From Halobacteriales archaeon QS_4_69_34 (GTDB taxonomy: Archaea; Halobacteriota; Halobacteria; Halobacteriales; Halococcaceae): a DNA stretch of 64,000 nt. The DNA is taken from the NCBI GenBank assembly GCA_003021045.1, contig PXRN01000026.1, positions 1 through 64,000 of the forward strand, read 5' to 3'. The notes under the pieces were generated by a model. The model was not told the DNA's origin. It saw nothing but the letters and a program-made list of their open reading frames with translations, and searched no databases. Within the stretch, counting starts at the first letter, position 1, and each line of letters opens with the position of its first letter. Made by a program: the position numbers and the translations under genes. Positions 1-7,000 of this stretch are shown here, one piece after another.

Positions 1-260
1 AGCCCGCGCTCCGTGTTGCCCTCGTGGATGCTGGCGAGTTTCGTCGCGAAGTACTCCTCGCCGTGGACGTACGCGGGCATCGCGAGGCCCGTCCCGAGGG
101 GGTCGTCGGAGTCGAGCCCCGCGCCGACCGGGTAGTGGGGCCGTTCCGGGCGTTCGACTGCCCCCGCGGCCTGCTCGACGAGCGCGTGCTCGACCTCGCC
201 GGCGAGCGATTCGAGGGCGAACACCGCGTCGATCTCGGCGTCGGTGAGCACCAGGACCAT
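1..260 (-). CDS. Ornithine cyclodeaminase / alanine dehydrogenase family protein (partial, N-terminus)
   Basis: The first 86 codons are visible; the rest lies beyond the left edge. The start ATG is at 260-258 and the protein begins MVLVLTDAEIDAVFALESL, followed by a stretch containing ERPHYPVG and MPAYVHGEEYFATKLAS. This layout is typical of the ornithine cyclodeaminase / mu-crystallin family: an N-terminal substrate-binding half whose conserved Lys follows the second strand, then a Rossmann half that would lie off the window. Family members are NAD(P)-dependent enzymes deaminating ornithine, alanine or related amino acids; the substrate cannot be told from this fragment. GC content is high, in contrast to the AT-rich island just upstream of its start. 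Confidence 0.75.
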   Translation of the reverse strand, partial: MVLVLTDAEIDAVFALESLAGEVEHALVEQAAGAVERPERPHYPVGAGLDSDDPLGTGLAMPAYVHGEEYFATKLASIHEGNTERG

Positions 261-340
261 GCGTCCGCCTCGCCAGCGACCAGGTTATGGGTTTCCCCGC
301 TTCGGTGTGAGGGCGGGAACGGACATAGAACGGCTCAAAA

Positions 341-403
341 GCGGAACGAACGGGCTTGTCGAAGCCCTCGGGAGGCGATGGACTTTAGGAGCCCTGCTCC
401 ATC
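341..403 (+). other. Hairpin and possible tRNA-Leu 5'-half relic
   Basis: A perfect 6-bp hairpin (gggctt/aagccc, loop gtcg) lies at 352-367. It is followed by aggcgatggactttagga and, at 398-403, tccatc, which can pair with gatgga at 377-382. The order resembles the D arm and anticodon arm of a haloarchaeal tRNA-Leu, but the anticodon loop would be 15 nt and no T arm or matching 3' acceptor strand follows. It could be a decayed tRNA fragment or simply a structured leader. It sits at the edge of the AT-rich island. Low confidence. Confidence 0.2.
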
Positions 404-539
404 TAAGACGCAAATCTCGCACGGAAACAAGGTCAGATTGGTATTTCGCCAATAGATCCAGATGTGAATAATGTGGCGCGCTTCTTTCTCTAGGACACAT
501 GGCTTGGCTTTCCGATACTCAAAATACAAGCGGTCTACT

Positions 540-668
540 TCAAAATCCAGCGTCTTCCAGTTGTTCCTTGTTACCTCTCATATCGAATGTCACTCTTGAA
601 GAATCCCATTCCTTGATTTCCTTGACTATACCTTCTATCTCACCTTCATACTTTGTCGTAGACATCAT
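540..668 (-). CDS. Small hypothetical protein (42 aa) downstream of the GGDEF gene
   Basis: An ATG ATG start at 668-663 opens a 42-codon frame ending in TGA at 542-540. The product begins MMSTTKYEGEIEGIVKEIKE and ends NKEQLEDAGF; it is acidic, has no Cys and no membrane segment, and looks like a short strand-helix protein. It lies 53 bases after the GGDEF gene on the same strand. A 15-codon frame beginning with ATG at 704 ends in TGA overlapping the first ATG (ATGA), which would allow translational coupling. Codon use is AT-rich like the rest of the island. I do not recognise a family, and the coding status is an inference from composition and arrangement. Confidence 0.4.
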   Translation of the reverse strand: MMSTTKYEGEIEGIVKEIKEWDSSRVTFDMRGNKEQLEDAGF

Positions 669-721
669 CGTGTTTGATGAGCGGCTCTCGTTCGGGACTC
701 CTTTGGTTTCATTGTGTATTT

Positions 722-1247
722 TTAGTGCTCTGATTGAGGGGAATCATCTATCCATTTATGAATAGTGACAAGATCATCCACCTCAATTAGCATAGATTCT
801 TCAAACCAAACCTCAATCACTTTTGTCGGTTTTTCCTCTCCATACGCGATTACGCCATCTCCACCCCATTGCTCTGCATTCAGCATCGCCAGATCCGCTT
901 TTTCAACGACCTCATCTTCGTCCACTCCATCGTCGGGTAGTGTAGCCACACCAATACTGGCAGCAACGACCTCACCTTTTGGTTGGAGTGCGCGCAACTC
1001 ATCAAGGAAATCTTCCAGCACGTCTACAGCTGATCCCTTATCTTCACCGGGCAAAACCAACAAAAACTCATCTCCTTGTCCGTATTCTCGATTGAAATCC
1101 CATTCTGACCCTGCAAATTCTTGGCCAAATTCGACGATCCGGTCTAATACGTTATCGCCGAAAGCATGACCATGTTCGTTGTTGATCTCGGAGAACCCGT
1201 CTAGGTCAATGAAACCGTAGGAAACGTCCTCTGATACATCCACCATG
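722..1247 (-). CDS. Stand-alone GGDEF-type nucleotide cyclase domain protein
   Basis: The start ATG at 1247 gives 174 aa; an in-frame TTG at 1309 could add 21 residues of unrelated character. Residues 10-18 (SYGFIDLDG) and the following INNEHGHAFGDNVLDRI match the metal/GTP-binding first half of diguanylate cyclase GGDEF domains. REYGQGDEFLLVLPG is the signature loop with the first Gly of GGDEF replaced by Gln. ASIGVATLP and EKADLAMLNAEQWGGDGVI match the C-terminal strand and helix. About 35 further residues form a tail with no recognised domain. There is no receiver, PAS or membrane segment, so any regulation is not visible. Such domains make c-di-GMP in bacteria; a role here is unproven. 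The gene is much AT-richer than the window, suggesting transfer. Confidence 0.75.
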
Positions 1248-1477
1248 AGTATGATACGTAAGCTATCAAGATCCTTGAATCTTTGGCTGTATCTCGAATT
1301 CAGATGCAAGTGGCAGTAGTGTTATGAATCTGTCTTCTGCAATCAGCACGTCACACCCGTTAGCCGTCGAATTTTCAACGGAACCAAACGTACGGTTGAT
1401 CGGTGAGTGCTCGCAATGAACACTGTCTCCGGTATCCTCAGTAAACTTATTCTGTAACACGGCCCAGAGCCGCCAGG

Positions 1478-1795
1478 ATGGACGTGGTCGTCGTCGGGGG
1501 CGGCATCGTGGGGCTTCTCGTCCGCGCACGCGCTCGCCGCGGCCGGTGCGGACGTGACCCTCTGTGAGAGCGACTCGCTCGGAACGGGGAGCACCGCCCG
1601 CTCGGCGGCGGGATCGGGACCCAGTTCTCGACGCCGGTCGACGTCCGCCTCTCGATCGAGAGCCTGCGGGTCTGGGAGGCCTTCGAGGCGGCGTTCGGCG
1701 TCGATATCGCCCACCGACGGCCGGGCTCTCTTTCTCGCCCGCACCCCGAGACGGCGACTCGAGGGCGAGACCCCGTCGAACGAAACGTCGCGTGA
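1478..1795 (+). pseudogene. Decayed FAD-dependent oxidoreductase (DAO family) fragment
   Basis: The ATG at 1478 starts MDVVVVGGGIVGL, the dinucleotide-binding GxGxxG motif of DAO-type flavoproteins. Homology then jumps frame near 1518 (SAHALAAAGADVTLCESDSL, GTGSTARSAAG), again near 1608 (GTQFSTPVDVRLSIESLRVW, EAFEAAFGVDIAHRRPGS), and again near 1728 (LFLARTP). At least three frameshifts plus truncation after roughly 105 codons (family members are about 370 aa) make it a pseudogene. A TATA-like acttatt at 1446-1452 still sits about 28 bases upstream of the ATG. The 3' end is approximate: recognisable sequence fades before the promoter of the cyclophilin gene. Confidence 0.8.
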
Positions 1796-1919
1796 GGCCG
1801 GCGACGGTGCGTCGGTCGTCGTTCGGGCTCCGGCGGTCGGAGGTCGCCACGCTGCACGGAACGGACGGGAGCGGTCGGCCACCAGCACCCTTTTCCCACG
1901 GCTCGTCGTCGGGGCGGAC

Positions 1920-2420
1920 GTGACGGACGCGACGCTGCACACCAACCGGGGCGACATCGAGGTCGAACTGTACGACGAGCGCGCGCCGCGCACGGTCGAG
2001 AACTTCGTCGGGCTCGCCACGGGAGACCAGGAGTGGGAAGACGGCGGCGAGACGGTCGAGAAGCCCCTGTACGACGACGTGGCCTTCCACCGCGTCATCG
2101 AGGGGTTCATGATCCAGGGCGGCGATCCCGACGAGACGGGTCGCGGCGGGCCGGGCTACACCTTCGACGACGAGTTCCACGAGGAGCTGCGCCACGACGG
2201 TCCGGGAACGCTCTCGATGGCCAACGCCGGGCCGAACACCAATGGCTCGCAGTTTTTCATCACGCTCGACGCGACGCCACACCTCGACGACAAGCACGCG
2301 GTGTTCGGCGAGGTGGTTGAGGGCATGGACGTGGTCCGGGAGATCGGCTCCGTGGAGACGGACGCGAACGACCGCCCGCGCGAGGACGTGGTGCTGGAGT
2401 CGGTCGAGGTTCACGACTGA
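1920..2420 (+). CDS. Peptidyl-prolyl cis-trans isomerase, cyclophilin type
   Basis: 166 aa cytoplasmic cyclophilin that catalyses proline isomerisation during folding. Recognisable blocks are TLHTNRGDIEVELYDERAPR, TVENFVGLATG, FHRVIEGFMIQGGDP (containing the catalytic Arg), and NTNGSQFFITL, then HAVFGEVVEGMDVV. Compared with minimal bacterial PpiB it has the short acidic insertion EWEDGGETVEKPLYD typical of haloarchaea. I chose GTG at 1920 because homologous sequence starts there and a TATA-like cccttttccc lies at 1888-1897, about 27 bases upstream, fitting a leaderless transcript. The frame stays open further upstream only because it runs into the pseudogene. Confidence 0.93.
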   Translation: MTDATLHTNRGDIEVELYDERAPRTVENFVGLATGDQEWEDGGETVEKPLYDDVAFHRVIEGFMIQGGDPDETGRGGPGYTFDDEFHEELRHDGPGTLSMANAGPNTNGSQFFITLDATPHLDDKHAVFGEVVEGMDVVREIGSVETDANDRPREDVVLESVEVHD

Positions 2421-2554
2421 GCCCCGGAGCCGTCGATCGCGTCGGCGCGAACGATTCACCGTCGGGGAGCAGCCGTAGCGGGCCGTCGTGAGCGAAGCCA
2501 CCCATCGACTCCCCACGGACTCGTTAGTATGGAGTCGATAGCAGAGGTCGACGA

Positions 2555-2866
2555 ATGGCGTCTTCCACCACGATCGAGGACTGGCAGGACGTCGCAGGTA
2601 ACTACGTGTTGGACGCGACCATCCGAACGACGACGGCGGAGGGGTTCCCGGGTAGGTGGAAGTACAGCGTCCACGTCGAGGAGATCGGCGGTGAGACGGT
2701 CCTCCGCTACGACAACGCTCACGAACGGACGAAGGGCCACGAACGCCACGCGGCCGATGGAGTCGACGAGATCGAGTTTTCCGGGTTGCTCGATCTCTAC
2801 GACCGTTTCACGCGTGAGGCGGAGGAACCGACGCCGGTGTCGTGGGACTGGCCGCGGTCACCGTAG
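2555..2866 (+). CDS. TumE-type (DUF6516) toxin of a toxin-antitoxin pair
   Basis: 103 aa. The core GRWKYSVHVEEIGGETVLRY, then DNAHERTKGHERHA and a final LLDLYDRF helix, matches the TumE/DUF6516 family: a short beta protein with the RYDNA motif and conserved His residues, proposed to be the toxin partner of an HTH antitoxin. The ATG at 2555 gives the family's usual length. The next gene, 20 bases downstream on the same strand, encodes the matching HTH partner but is frameshifted, so the module looks half-broken. That the intact toxin is tolerated suggests it is weak, silent, or that the HTH domain left by the frameshift still suffices. Confidence 0.75.
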   Translation: MASSTTIEDWQDVAGNYVLDATIRTTTAEGFPGRWKYSVHVEEIGGETVLRYDNAHERTKGHERHAADGVDEIEFSGLLDLYDRFTREAEEPTPVSWDWPRSP

Positions 2867-2886
2867 GACGCCCGGAGGAACCCACC

Positions 2887-3289
2887 GTGCCAACGCTCAC
2901 AATAGCCGACGGCGAGCGCGACCGGCTCGACGAGCGCGCCCGCCGTCGGATCGAGGCCACCGAAGCGAGCGACGACCTCGACGACGCCCAGCCCGTGCTC
3001 AATGTCGGTTCGTACGCCGATCTGAGTCGGCTTCTGAGCCAGGAGAACCTCGAACTGCTCGAATCCATCGCGGCGGGCGAGCCCGACAGCATCAGCGACG
3101 TCGCCGAGCTGATCGGCCATGACTACAAGCAGGTCCATCGGAATCTCGCGGAGCTCGAAGCTCGGCGTGCTCGACTTCGAGGGCGGCGGTGTCGGCCGGG
3201 CGAGAAAGCCCGTACTGTCCGACGATGGACTGGAGATCGACATCCAGTTCGCCGATTCCACGACCGACGTCGACGCGGCGATGCCGTGA
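2887..3289 (+). pseudogene. HTH antitoxin (HVO_A0114-like winged helix), frameshifted
   Basis: A GTG start gives VPTLTIADGERD, the usual N-terminus of this haloarchaeal DNA-binding family, followed by YADLSRLLSQENLELLESIA and the winged-helix part SISDVAELIGHDYKQVHRNL. After AELEA, near 3160, homology continues in another frame as LGVLDFEGGGVGRARKPVLS, then DDGLEIDIQF, ending with TGA at 3287-3289. The length of 403 nt is not a multiple of three. One base is therefore lost or gained in the wing region: either a true mutation, leaving the recognition helix but not the C-terminus, or a sequencing error. It is partnered with the TumE-type toxin just upstream. Confidence 0.75.
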
Positions 3290-3433
3290 TCCGGGCCGAA
3301 GCCAGCGCCCGGTCCGGGGTCGAAACGTAGCGACGGTTTCGTCGGGCGCGACTCACAGAACGGTTCTCGGCAGTCCCGGTGCTGGGCAAAACGGCGGGCG
3401 TTTCAGGTCGTTCGGTCGAGTAGTGAAAACGAG

Positions 3434-3727
3434 ATGGCAGAGCAGGTCCACCGCATCGTGCCGGCCGAGGACTCGGAGCTCCACGACGAGCCCCACGTCG
3501 CGGGGAGCCGCATCACGGTTCGGTTCGTCCACGAGCGCGTCGAGGGGGCCGGACTCGACCCGGGGACGGTCGCCGACTGACACGCCCTCGACCTCGCGGA
3601 CGTCTACCACGCACTCGCGTACTACCACGACCACCCCGCGGAGATGCGCCGCATCCAGCGCGAGCGCGAACGGGCCATCGAGGACGTCCGTGAGCGCGCG
3701 ATCACCGGACCAGACGACATCGAATGA
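3434..3727 (+). pseudogene. DUF433 antitoxin with internal TGA stop
   Basis: The 98-codon frame encodes a DUF433 protein (HVAGSRITVRFVHERVEGAG, then LDLADVYHALAYYHDHPAEM), a small HTH-like antitoxin usually paired with a DUF5615 PIN-like toxin. Codon 49 is TGA (3578-3580) in VAD-stop-HALDL, where homologs have Arg. One C-to-T change in CGA explains it. Everything after the stop is still in frame and well conserved, so the lesion is recent. The true stop TGA at 3725-3727 overlaps the ATG of the toxin gene (ATGA), the normal coupled arrangement. Confidence 0.75.
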
Positions 3728-4061
3728 CGTTCCGGCTGCTCGCCGACGAGAACGTCGAGCACCGACTCGTCCATCGCCTGCGCCACTACGGCCACGACAT
3801 CGAGCACGTCGATTTCGTCCCCGCACTCGGAAAGGGCAGGACGACGTGCGGATCGCCCAGTATTCTCTGGAGGAGGACCGACTCGTTCTCACGAGCGACG
3901 ACGGTTTCCTCACCGACTTCGAGTCCGCGGCGTTCCGTGGCCTACTGTTCATCGAGGACGAGACCCTCTCGACAACGACGGTCGCGGATGTCGTCCACGC
4001 CATCGCCGAAACCGTCGAACAGGAGCATGTCGAGGGTGTCCTCTACGTCACCCCGAACTGA
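3724..4061 (+). pseudogene. DUF5615 PIN-like toxin, frameshifted
   Basis: The start ATG overlaps the stop of the DUF433 gene. The first part, MTFRLLADENVEHRLVHRLR and GHDIEHVD, is the N-terminus of a DUF5615 protein, a PIN-like fold with the acidic LADENV motif. Near 3836 homology moves to another frame: DDVRIAQYSLEEDRLVLTSD, DGFLTDFES, then LFIEDETLSTTTVADVVHAI, ending at 4061. The length of 338 nt is not divisible by three. Both members of this module are damaged, in contrast with the intact genes on each side. Confidence 0.75.
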
Positions 4062-4148
4062 CTTTGAGTGCCGCGGCGGTGACCGTCCGGGAGTAGAACC
4101 CACCGAGAGACCGACAGACGAAAGCGTCTGCGAAACCCACAGTTGCCG

Positions 4149-4484
4149 ATGACCGACGAACCCGTCGATCCCAGCGAGATCGGCGAGCGCGACGCGCCCC
4201 CGATCGAGGCAAAGCCCTACAAGGTGATCTTCGAGGCCAACAAGTGCATCGGCGCGGGCCGGTGTGCGGAAGTCTCCGACAACTGGTCGATGGACATCTC
4301 GACGGGGATCGCACAGCCCGAGTCGTACTTCCTCGCCGAGGAGGAACTCGGCTCGAACCTCGAAGCCGCCAGTGTGTGCCCGGCGAAGAAGGACCGGGGC
4401 GTGATCCACGTCGTCGACCGGCGGACCGACGAGGAGCTCGCACCCGACCCGGAAGGCGACGGGACGCTTTCGGTCGACTGGTAG
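4149..4484 (+). CDS. Ferredoxin with three-cysteine cluster site
   Basis: 111 aa. After a short acidic N-terminus, YKVIFEANKCIGAGRCAEV places C33 and C39, with Ala where the middle Cys of CxxCxxC would be, and ASVCPAKKDRGVIHV gives C77-Pro. Three ligands and the missing central Cys point to a [3Fe-4S]-type single-cluster ferredoxin rather than the plant-like 2Fe-2S ferredoxin that haloarchaea also have. The C-terminal GDGTLSVDW is typical of the haloarchaeal family. It should be a soluble electron carrier; its partner is not evident from the neighbours. ATG at 4149 was preferred over the TTG two codons earlier. Confidence 0.8.
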   Translation: MTDEPVDPSEIGERDAPPIEAKPYKVIFEANKCIGAGRCAEVSDNWSMDISTGIAQPESYFLAEEELGSNLEAASVCPAKKDRGVIHVVDRRTDEELAPDPEGDGTLSVDW

Positions 4485-4570
4485 AACCGAAAACGGGTTT
4501 TCCCGCGAGCGAGTAGGGACGAACGCGCGAGGGTGGCCGAGTCCGGTCACGGGTGAAGCAGGTACAACGC

Positions 4571-4576
4571 TTTTAT
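4571..4576 (+). promoter_or_regulatory. TATA-like box of the nuclease gene
   Basis: TTTTAT lies 24-29 bases before the ATG at 4600, in otherwise GC-rich sequence. This is the spacing expected for a haloarchaeal leaderless promoter. Confidence 0.5.
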
Positions 4577-4599
4577 TCCCTGCGCGAGCTGCGGGCCTC

Positions 4600-5046
4600 A
4601 TGAACGAGGGACGACAACATCAGGCACGAGGAACCAGGACGGAAGCGAAGGTCACCAGCGAGTTGATCGCTCTTGGCCACGGTGTGTCCGCACCGATGTT
4701 CGGGAATGAGCGGTACGACCTGATCGTCGACCTCGATGGTGAGCTAGAGCGCGTGCAAGTGAAAACTGCATACGACCACCACCAGCGAGGGGATACGGTC
4801 GTCGTCGGATTCGAATCGACGGTATACCAGAGCAACGGAGCTCCAAAGAAAACGTACTACCAGGCCGACGAGATCGATTCTTACATCGTCTACTGCCCGA
4901 AGAGGGACAGCACGCTCTACGTTCCGTTCGAGGAGACACCGAGAACACAGATGAGCTTCAGCTTCAGGGGGAAGGACCGATACAACTCACACAACCGGAA
5001 AGCAATACATTTTGCCGAGGACTACGAGATAGAGACGCGGCTTTGA
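4600..5046 (+). CDS. PD-(D/E)XK endonuclease, group I intron-associated type
   Basis: 148 aa. GTRTEAKVTSELIALGHGVS supplies a conserved Glu (E15), RYDLIVDLDG supplies D40, and RVQVKTAYDH supplies Q53-x-K55. This E-D-QxK arrangement is the one seen in the group I intron-associated PD-(D/E)XK family (PDDEXK_5-like), where Gln replaces the usual Glu. The expected activity is DNA cleavage; the target is unknown. Base composition is clearly lower in GC than the flanks. Its TGA stop (5044-5046) overlaps the first two bases of tRNA-Leu, so the gene abuts the tRNA with no spacer and the tRNA promoter must lie in its 3' end (aatacatttt, about 5003-5012). This suggests insertion next to the tRNA. Confidence 0.7.
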   Translation: MNEGRQHQARGTRTEAKVTSELIALGHGVSAPMFGNERYDLIVDLDGELERVQVKTAYDHHQRGDTVVVGFESTVYQSNGAPKKTYYQADEIDSYIVYCPKRDSTLYVPFEETPRTQMSFSFRGKDRYNSHNRKAIHFAEDYEIETRL

Positions 5047-5127
5047 GGGAGTAGCCAAGCGGCCAACGGCGCGGGTCTTAAGAACCCGTCCCGTAGGGGT
5101 TCCGGGGTTCGAATCCCCGCTCCCTCA
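5045..5127 (+). tRNA. tRNA-Leu (anticodon UAA)
   Basis: 83-nt type II tRNA. The acceptor strands are GAGGGAG (5045-5051) and CTCCCTC (5120-5126), with discriminator A at 5127. The D arm begins TAGCCAAGCGGCC. The anticodon stem CGGGT/ACCCG encloses loop CTTAAGA, giving anticodon UAA. A long variable arm (CCGTAGGGG region) precedes the T arm CGGGG-TTCGAAT-CCCCG. CCA is not encoded. The 5' end overlaps the stop codon of the upstream nuclease gene by two bases. Confidence 0.96.
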
Positions 5128-5230
5128 TCGTGGCAGCCGGTTCCTCAGGAGTTCGAATCGCACCCCTCGCATCGCTCGACGCGGCAGTCGCGGGCAACGA
5201 TTTTATCCCGGCCCCGGCTGTGCGCCCGGC

Positions 5231-5620
5231 ATGGACTCGGAGCTTCTCGCCGAGGCGCTCGCCGACCGGCTCGTCCGCACCGCGAGGACCGCGACCGGCG
5301 ACCGGCTCCGCTCGCTGACCTACTTCACGCGCAGCGGCTACGACCAGCTCTACCTGCGGGACGACCTCGAGCAGGACGCCGACCTGATGGGCTTCATCGG
5401 CCACGAGTGGCACGACTTCAAGAACACCCGCACGGCCTACGAGAACTCCGAACTGGGCACGTACCGCCACACGATCCGCGTCTTCGAGAACGGCTACCTC
5501 CTCCGGATCACCACCGAGCGCGACGGCGTGTTCGTCACCACCGACGGGCTGACGATGAGCGACTTCGAGGCCGTCGCCAGCGCCGTCGTGGCCGTACTCG
5601 AGGAGCGCACCGGCGACTGA
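5231..5620 (+). CDS. Conserved haloarchaeal protein (DUF7522-like)
   Basis: 129 aa acidic soluble protein, starting MDSELLAEALADRLVRTART and containing RSLTYFTRSGYDQLYLRDDL and YRHTIRVFENGYLLRITTER, then VFVTTDGL. The alpha-beta pattern and these motifs match a family restricted to haloarchaea that I recall as DUF7522; the function is unknown. There are no Cys pairs or membrane segments. A TTTTAT box at 5201-5206 lies 25-30 bases before the ATG, supporting this start. It begins about 100 bases after tRNA-Leu and appears to be a single-gene transcription unit. Confidence 0.75.
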   Translation: MDSELLAEALADRLVRTARTATGDRLRSLTYFTRSGYDQLYLRDDLEQDADLMGFIGHEWHDFKNTRTAYENSELGTYRHTIRVFENGYLLRITTERDGVFVTTDGLTMSDFEAVASAVVAVLEERTGD

Positions 5621-5691
5621 CGGCGGGCGACGGGATCAACGAACCGGAAGCGAGCGGAACGCCCTTTGAGCCGGAGGCGGTAGCGGGACCG

Positions 5692-6264
5692 ATGACGATC
5701 CACGAGAAGGGACGTGTGACGGACGCGTTCGGGGCGAACGGGTTCGAGCGCGACGGCGACGCCTTTCGTCTGACGACCACCGCGTTCGGGGCGCGCGTCG
5801 CAATCGACGGCGACGGCTCCACGTCGGGCGGTGATGGCCCTGTGACGGACGACGGCAGCGGCCCGACGCGCTACCGGCTGACCGTGCGCGTGCCGACGCT
5901 CGACGCCGCGGCCGAGGAGGCGGTCGCCGAGCCCGTCGCCGAGGGCTGGTTCGAGACCCTCACGCTCCGGCTCGAAGACGCCCCCGACGTGACTCGCGCC
6001 GACATCGACGTGTCCGAACCGACGGTAAGGCGAACGGGCGAGGCGGTCGTCGTCGGGTTCGCCGTCGAGCACAGCACCCCAACGCGGGCGGCTGCGGCGG
6101 CGAAAGCACTCGCGGAGTACGTCGAGGGGACCTACGTCGAGGGCGTCGTCCCGGGCTACACCTACGGACCGCCCGTCGCCGGGCTGCTCTCGCGGGCGCG
6201 GGGGCGCGGCGATGGGAGCAGCGACGTGGACGGCGACGGCGAGCGGGGCGCGATGCCGCTGTAG
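5692..6264 (+). CDS. Conserved haloarchaeal protein (DUF5813-like)
   Basis: 190 aa. It begins MTIHEKGRVTDAFGANGFER and continues with alternating strands (FRLTTTAFGARVAI, YRLTVRVPTLDAA), then ADIDVSEPTVRRTGEAVVVG and GTYVEGVVPGYTYGPPVAGL. This matches the haloarchaeal DUF5813 family as I remember it; no activity is known. A Gly/Asp-rich insertion (about residues 43-60) and the Gly/Asp-rich C-terminus are probably disordered. The start was chosen because the conserved N-terminal MTIHEKGR block begins there and a ctttga box lies about 28 bases upstream. Confidence 0.7.
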   Translation: MTIHEKGRVTDAFGANGFERDGDAFRLTTTAFGARVAIDGDGSTSGGDGPVTDDGSGPTRYRLTVRVPTLDAAAEEAVAEPVAEGWFETLTLRLEDAPDVTRADIDVSEPTVRRTGEAVVVGFAVEHSTPTRAAAAAKALAEYVEGTYVEGVVPGYTYGPPVAGLLSRARGRGDGSSDVDGDGERGAMPL

Positions 6265-6322
6265 GCTCGATTCGTGTGGCCCAGTTCGTGGCGTCCGGAG
6301 AACGACGCGGGTCCGCCGTGGT

Positions 6323-7000
6323 TCAGGCGCTGGCCGCGCGACTCGCGTCACCGACGATGAGCTGGCGGACGTCGCCGAGCGCGCCGAAGTCAGCGAGGGC
6401 GATCACCCGGTCGCCGAGCTCGAGCGAGTCGTCTGGGTCGGGCAGCTCGAACGCTTCGTCCTCCTTGCCGAACGCGATCAGCCGGGCGTCGCCGGGCAGT
6501 TCGAGCTCGCTCAGGGTGTACCCCCGGATCGGCGACGTGCCGGTGACGGTGAGCTCGACGAGCTGGAGGTGGTGGGCGATGTCGGCGATCGCGCGGATCG
6601 TCCCGCCGAGCAGGGCGTTCTTCGCACCGATCGCGCCGAGCCGCTCGGGGTAGACCACCTCGTCGACCTGGTCGGCGTAGCGCTGGTAGATCTCCTCGTG
6701 GTAGTCGCTGTCGGCGCGCATCACCGTCCGACAGTCGTGGGCCTTGGCGATCATGCACGCGACGAAGTTGGCGTTGATGTCGCCCGCGAGCGCGCCCATC
6801 GCGTCGGCTTCCTCTAGGCCCGCCCGCTTGAGGACCTCCTCGCGGGCACCGTCGCCCTCGACGACCTCGAAGCCGCCCTCCCAGAGTCGCTCGAGCTGCA
6901 TCGAGTCGCTGTCGACGACGGTGGCCTCGTGACCCTCCTCGGTCAGCACCCGGGCCGTCCGGAGGCCGACCCGGCCGGCACCGACGATGACGAAGCGCAT
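6323..7000 (-). CDS. trkA: TrkA-family potassium transport regulator
   Basis: 225 aa. The N-terminal RCK/TrkA-N domain (MRFVIVGAGRVGLRTARVL, then VVDSDSMQLERL) carries the GxGxxG nucleotide-binding turn and an acidic end to beta-2, indicating NAD(H) binding. MRADSDYHEEIYQRYADQVD and the following hinge lead to a TrkA-C domain (residues about 140-218: LVELTVTGTSPIRGYTLSEL, DRVIALADFG). It should act as the cytoplasmic gating subunit of a Trk-type K+ channel, important for salt-in osmoadaptation. No Trk membrane subunit lies next to it. The promoter is at 7026-7032. Confidence 0.92.
   Translation of the reverse strand: MRFVIVGAGRVGLRTARVLTEEGHEATVVDSDSMQLERLWEGGFEVVEGDGAREEVLKRAGLEEADAMGALAGDINANFVACMIAKAHDCRTVMRADSDYHEEIYQRYADQVDEVVYPERLGAIGAKNALLGGTIRAIADIAHHLQLVELTVTGTSPIRGYTLSELELPGDARLIAFGKEDEAFELPDPDDSLELGDRVIALADFGALGDVRQLIVGDASRAASA

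Noticed and set aside
722-1247. The GGDEF-type protein as a minimal CRISPR polymerase / Panoptes-type defence synthase
   Set aside because: The INNEHGHAFGD and SIGVA blocks fit classical diguanylate cyclases better than the Palm-only CRISPR polymerase, and no membrane effector or CARF gene adjoins it.
261-1440. The AT-rich island as an integrated provirus or plasmid
   Set aside because: Only about 1.2 kb, with no integrase, terminal repeats or structural genes.
3578-3580. The in-frame TGA as a recoded codon (selenocysteine or readthrough)
   Set aside because: Homologs have Arg at this place, no recoding element is visible, and the neighbouring genes carry ordinary frameshifts, so a nonsense mutation is simpler.
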